From Acidobacteriota bacterium (GTDB lineage: Bacteria > Acidobacteriota > Terriglobia > 20CM-2-55-15), in the NCBI GenBank assembly GCA_003222755.1, contig QHXA01000342.1, positions 1-8,519 on the forward strand: a DNA stretch of 8,519 nt. Reading direction: 5' to 3'. The notes under the pieces were generated by a model. That model ran no database searches and was not told where the DNA came from. It saw only the letters and a list, made by a program, of their open reading frames with translations. Position 1 is the first letter of the stretch, and each line of letters begins with the position of its first letter. The position numbers and the translations under genes were made by a program. Below are positions 6,601 through 8,519 of this stretch, one piece after another.

Positions 6601-7538
6601 TTGGCGTAAATCACCGAGCCGGCAAGTCGCCCATATAGCTGTGCGTCGCCTTCGGTCGCATTGATCTGCCGCAACAGCACCTGGCTGTGCGTCCATGCGA
6701 GATCGAATGTGCGGTCGGCGAACTGGGGGTCCTGGTATTTATCGATCAGCTCCATGCATAAGTTTCGCGTTTCGGCTACACCGTAGACCAGGTTGATACA
6801 GACAGTCTCCTCCGGATCGAGAGTGAAACGACGGCGGATTGCGACAATTGGATCAAGCACGGAACCCTGGCTTCCCGTGAGGGGCGCCGAATGTGCCTGT
6901 GGATCCGCAGCGGTGTTTCCACGGCCGATGAACCGCATTCGATCCGTCTCATACGAAACTTCCCCACCCGTCGGGGCTTGAGTGGCCATGAGGTGAAACA
7001 TCCACGGCGTAGCCTCTCCGGCGGACCGAGGCCGACGAGAGCAGAGAATTGTCCGGCGCTCCGGGAGAATCTCTGTCTGCACAAACAGATTGCTGAAGGC
7101 CGGGTGCAATGCGTCAGCGGCCGGAGCCGCCAGAACGACTTCCGCATAACTGGTCACATCGATCACGCGGCGTGTCCGTGAGGAGTTTGTGATGCGGATA
7201 CGCCGCAACTCAATATCGTCTTCGGGAGAAACCGCAATTTCAGTGTGTGTATCGATGCCGTTATCGCGGCGCCGAAACTCGACTCGGGACTCCGAGAAAA
7301 CGGTTTCGTAGATTTCCGACGGCTTGAGGGTTGGCTGATGAGCAACCGACCACACGTCATGACTCGTCACGTCACGGATGTAGCAGAATGTACCCCAGTT
7401 GTCTCGCGTGCTATCTTCTCGCCAACGTGTGACCGCGATGTCCTTCCAGCGGCTATAGCCGCCGCCGGCGTTAGTGACCATCACGTGATAACTGCCGTTC
7501 GACAGCAGTTGAATCTCGGGTGTGGGCGTGTGCGGGCT
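3687..7538 (-). CDS. Cyclic beta-1,2-glucan synthase, C-terminal GH94 half (after frameshift)
   Basis: This is the C-terminal part of an NdvB/ChvB/Cgs-type synthase. Authentic sequence begins at the S-P-H-T-P-T-P-E-I-Q-L segment (codon at 7538); the open frame extends upstream to 7676 only by chance. Counting from an ATG at 7676, two tandem GH94-type beta-supersandwich modules occupy roughly residues 55-300 and 530-800, separated by a helical stretch (about 340-510). The (alpha/alpha)6 catalytic barrel follows from about 840. It includes GGAVGFRDQLQDAM (872-885), HWWHPPSGRGVRTRCSDDYLWLP (914-936, with the DD pair that holds the GH94 general acid) and GSGDWNDAMN (1007-1016). The GH94 domain of these enzymes trims or controls glucan chain length by beta-1,2-glucan phosphorolysis. 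All these motifs look intact and the stop is TAA at 3689-3687. The gene converges on the VOC gene. Read with the 7540-8519 segment, it is one broken gene. Confidence 0.85.
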   Translation of the reverse strand, partial: SPHTPTPEIQLLSNGSYHVMVTNAGGGYSRWKDIAVTRWREDSTRDNWGTFCYIRDVTSHDVWSVAHQPTLKPSEIYETVFSESRVEFRRRDNGIDTHTEIAVSPEDDIELRRIRITNSSRTRRVIDVTSYAEVVLAAPAADALHPAFSNLFVQTEILPERRTILCSRRPRSAGEATPWMFHLMATQAPTGGEVSYETDRMRFIGRGNTAADPQAHSAPLTGSQGSVLDPIVAIRRRFTLDPEETVCINLVYGVAETRNLCMELIDKYQDPQFADRTFDLAWTHSQVLLRQINATEGDAQLYGRLAGSVIYANSSLRADPNLLIKNRRNQSGLWGYAISGDLPIVLLRIADPSQMELVRQLVQAHAYWRLKGLAVDLVIWNEDQAGYRQPLQDQIMGLIAAAVEADVTDRPGGILVRLAEHISSEDRILLQTAARAIITDSDGSLAEQLSRGVFPPTVAAVYQRQGGRRPPVQPKLKQPEAPPDLIFSNGFGGFTPDGREYRITSTHNQRTPAPWVNVIANKSFGTVISESGSANTWSENAHEFRLTPWCNDPVSDPSGEAFYIRDEENGYFWSPTLLPCGGTMAHVARHGFGYTVYEHIEDGIRSELWVYVAIDASVKFAVIKVRNDSGRPRRLSVTGYVEWVLGDLRSKSMMHVTTEIDGNTGALFARNPYSTEFGDRVAFFDVNDASHTLSGDRTEFLGRNGRLSSPAAMRRSRLSGRVGPGLDPCAAIQVPFDLAQAQEREIIFTLGAGQNVDDAQDLTRRFRGPIAARRALEAVWQYWNRTLGTVYIDTPDPSINVLQNGWLLYQTLACRFWARSGFYQPGGAVGFRDQLQDAMALIYAEPRLVREHLLVCAAHQFQEGDVQHWWHPPSGRGVRTRCSDDYLWLPLAACRYVLATGDTGIFDESIPFIEGRQIRTDEDSYYDLPVRSEAAASLYDHCIRAIMWGLRFGEHGLPLIGSGDWNDAMNLVGQHGKGESVWLGFFLYEVLMRFRDIAGMRGDTAFSERCQSEAAHLRQNIEHNGWDGEWYRRAYFDDGTPLGSAANAECQIDSIAQSWSVLSGAGDSERSRSAMHAVNERLVRRTDRLIQLLDPAFDKSALEPGYIKGYVPGVRENGGQYTHAAIWSAMAFAASGENDRAWELLQMINPVKHGDSPQATATYHAEPYVVAADVYALPPHTGRGGWTWYTGSAGWMYRLILESLLGLRVEADKLYFAPRVPSTWNAFKVHYRYRETVYHILVRRSPTGNAETSVRPDSVIQQQTHIVLVDDHEDHDVEVQVAW

Positions 7539-7539
7539 C

Positions 7540-8519
7540 GCGCAGCGGGGCTTCTCGATTGGTGGAGCGGGTATGTGCGTCGGAGAGCTCGGCGTTATGT
7601 GAATAAGTCCGAGTACCCTTCGGAATGCGCTCCTGGAGCAACAGCGTGGTCGCCTGAAGTGCGGGATCCGATTCAAACCGTTTTTGCATCCGTTCGTCCA
7701 GCAACAGATAGGCCAGCGATAAGAAAGTCATACCCTGGTGATGCGCCATGAACGAACGGATCACCCCGTTCGCCCGGCCTTTCGGCAGGCGTGACGGCGT
7801 GTAGTCAATGGCCTCGTACAAGCCATATTTGCCTGCGAGGCCTGTAGCAGCAAGGCGCTGAAGATTCGAGCATGCTTTTTCGGGCTCGACCATCAAAGCC
7901 AGCGCGGATGCATAAGGCGCAATCACCAGGTCCTCGGCCAGTCCGCGCTTGAAACCAAGGCCGGGCACGCCGAATGCGCGGTATTGATAATTCAGATGGG
8001 CATCCATCGTGTTATAGCCGCATTCTGAAATACCCCAGGGCACTCCTCGCTTCGCGCCGTAGTCGATCTGTCTTTTCACAGCCGCCTTGTAAGTCTCATC
8101 CAGAAGTGTGTTCTGATAAGTCGGCATTACCAGAAGCGGCATCAGGTATTCGAACATCGAGCCGCTCCAGGAGACGAGGACGGGATTTCCTCCGGAAGTC
8201 GTGAGCAGACGTCCGAGAGCAAACCAGCTTTCCTGCGGGGCATGCCCCTGGGCAATCGCCACGAAGCTTGCGAGCCTGGATTCCGAAGCGAGCAGATCGT
8301 AATAACTGGAGTCCTGCCGGCGCTCGCTGGCGTTGTAGCCGATGGCAAACAGGCGACTCTTCTTATCGAATAGAAAGTCATATTCCATGTTGGCGAACTG
8401 ATCCGCTTGCATGGCAAGGTGCCCAATGGCCGCTATTCTTTCTTTGGCGGCCTGGCTTGTCTCGGGGCTTTCCAGTTTGGACAATTCGCGCAGAGTTGGG
8501 ATGCTCTCTATCGCCAGAC
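7540..8519 (-). CDS. Cyclic beta-1,2-glucan synthase, middle cyclisation domain (partial, 5' end outside window)
   Basis: The frame is open to the window edge and reads LAIESIPTLRELSKLE before continuing, so the true start and the expected N-terminal membrane/GT84 glucosyltransferase region lie beyond 8519. The segment matches the glycoamylase-like domain in the middle of NdvB/Cgs proteins, now classed as GH189 and responsible for intramolecular transglycosylation that closes the glucan ring. Recognisable stretches are MEYDFLFDKKSRLFAIGYN (8387-8331), SWSGSMFEYLMPLL (8175-8134), the WGISECGYN motif with its conserved acidic residue (about 8038-8012) and SFMAHHQGMTFLSLAYLLLD (about 7757-7698). 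Authentic sequence runs to about 7540 (REAPLR). The frame then leaves the family sequence and meets a stop at 7473-7471, while the downstream half continues in another frame from 7538. A TTG at 8484 is not a real start. Confidence 0.85.

Noticed and set aside
7245..7751. A 168-codon open frame on the + strand spanning the ndvB frameshift
   Set aside because: It lies opposite conserved glucan-synthase sequence and has no recognisable domain; it is considered a shadow frame.

Overview
The window looks like a fragment of a GC-rich (by eye, high-50s % G+C) Gram-negative genome. Acidobacteria of the Solibacter type are my best guess. This rests on remembered resemblance of the oxygenase, the secreted VOC protein and the large cyclic-glucan synthase to proteins of that group, not on a search, so treat the taxonomy as tentative.

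Layout: 1-204 is non-coding and holds a nested set of inverted repeats. On the + strand, 205-3660 is a tight, probably co-transcribed cluster: a BoxB/PaaA-type di-iron oxygenase (205-1302), a thioredoxin-fold [2Fe-2S] ferredoxin of the Aquifex/NuoE type that is broken in this sequence (1305-1626), a NuoF-like NADH-oxidising flavoprotein (1658-2869), and a secreted two-module VOC (glyoxalase-fold) protein, also broken (2897-3660). On the - strand, converging on that cluster, 8519-3687 is the C-terminal part of a cyclic beta-1,2-glucan synthase (NdvB/ChvB/Cgs). Its 5' end lies beyond the window, and it is split by a frameshift at about 7539.

How the genes may work together: NuoF-like flavoprotein plus NuoE-like ferredoxin is a plausible NADH -> FMN -> [4Fe-4S] -> [2Fe-2S] chain feeding the di-iron oxygenase. 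It would replace the BoxA- or PaaE-type reductase that usually serves this enzyme family. The substrate is unknown; an aromatic acyl-CoA is the family expectation. The glucan synthase is unrelated and makes periplasmic or extracellular cyclic glucan.

The most striking sequence feature is an exact 59-bp block of the oxygenase gene (302-360) that reappears inside the ferredoxin gene (1411-1469). There it replaces the segment that should carry the second pair of cluster cysteines and shifts the frame by +1. Together with a probable short deletion in the VOC gene (about 3007) and a frameshift in ndvB (about 7539), three genes have one local lesion each and otherwise well-preserved reading frames. 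That pattern suggests assembly or gap-filling error at least as strongly as real gene decay, and raw reads would decide.
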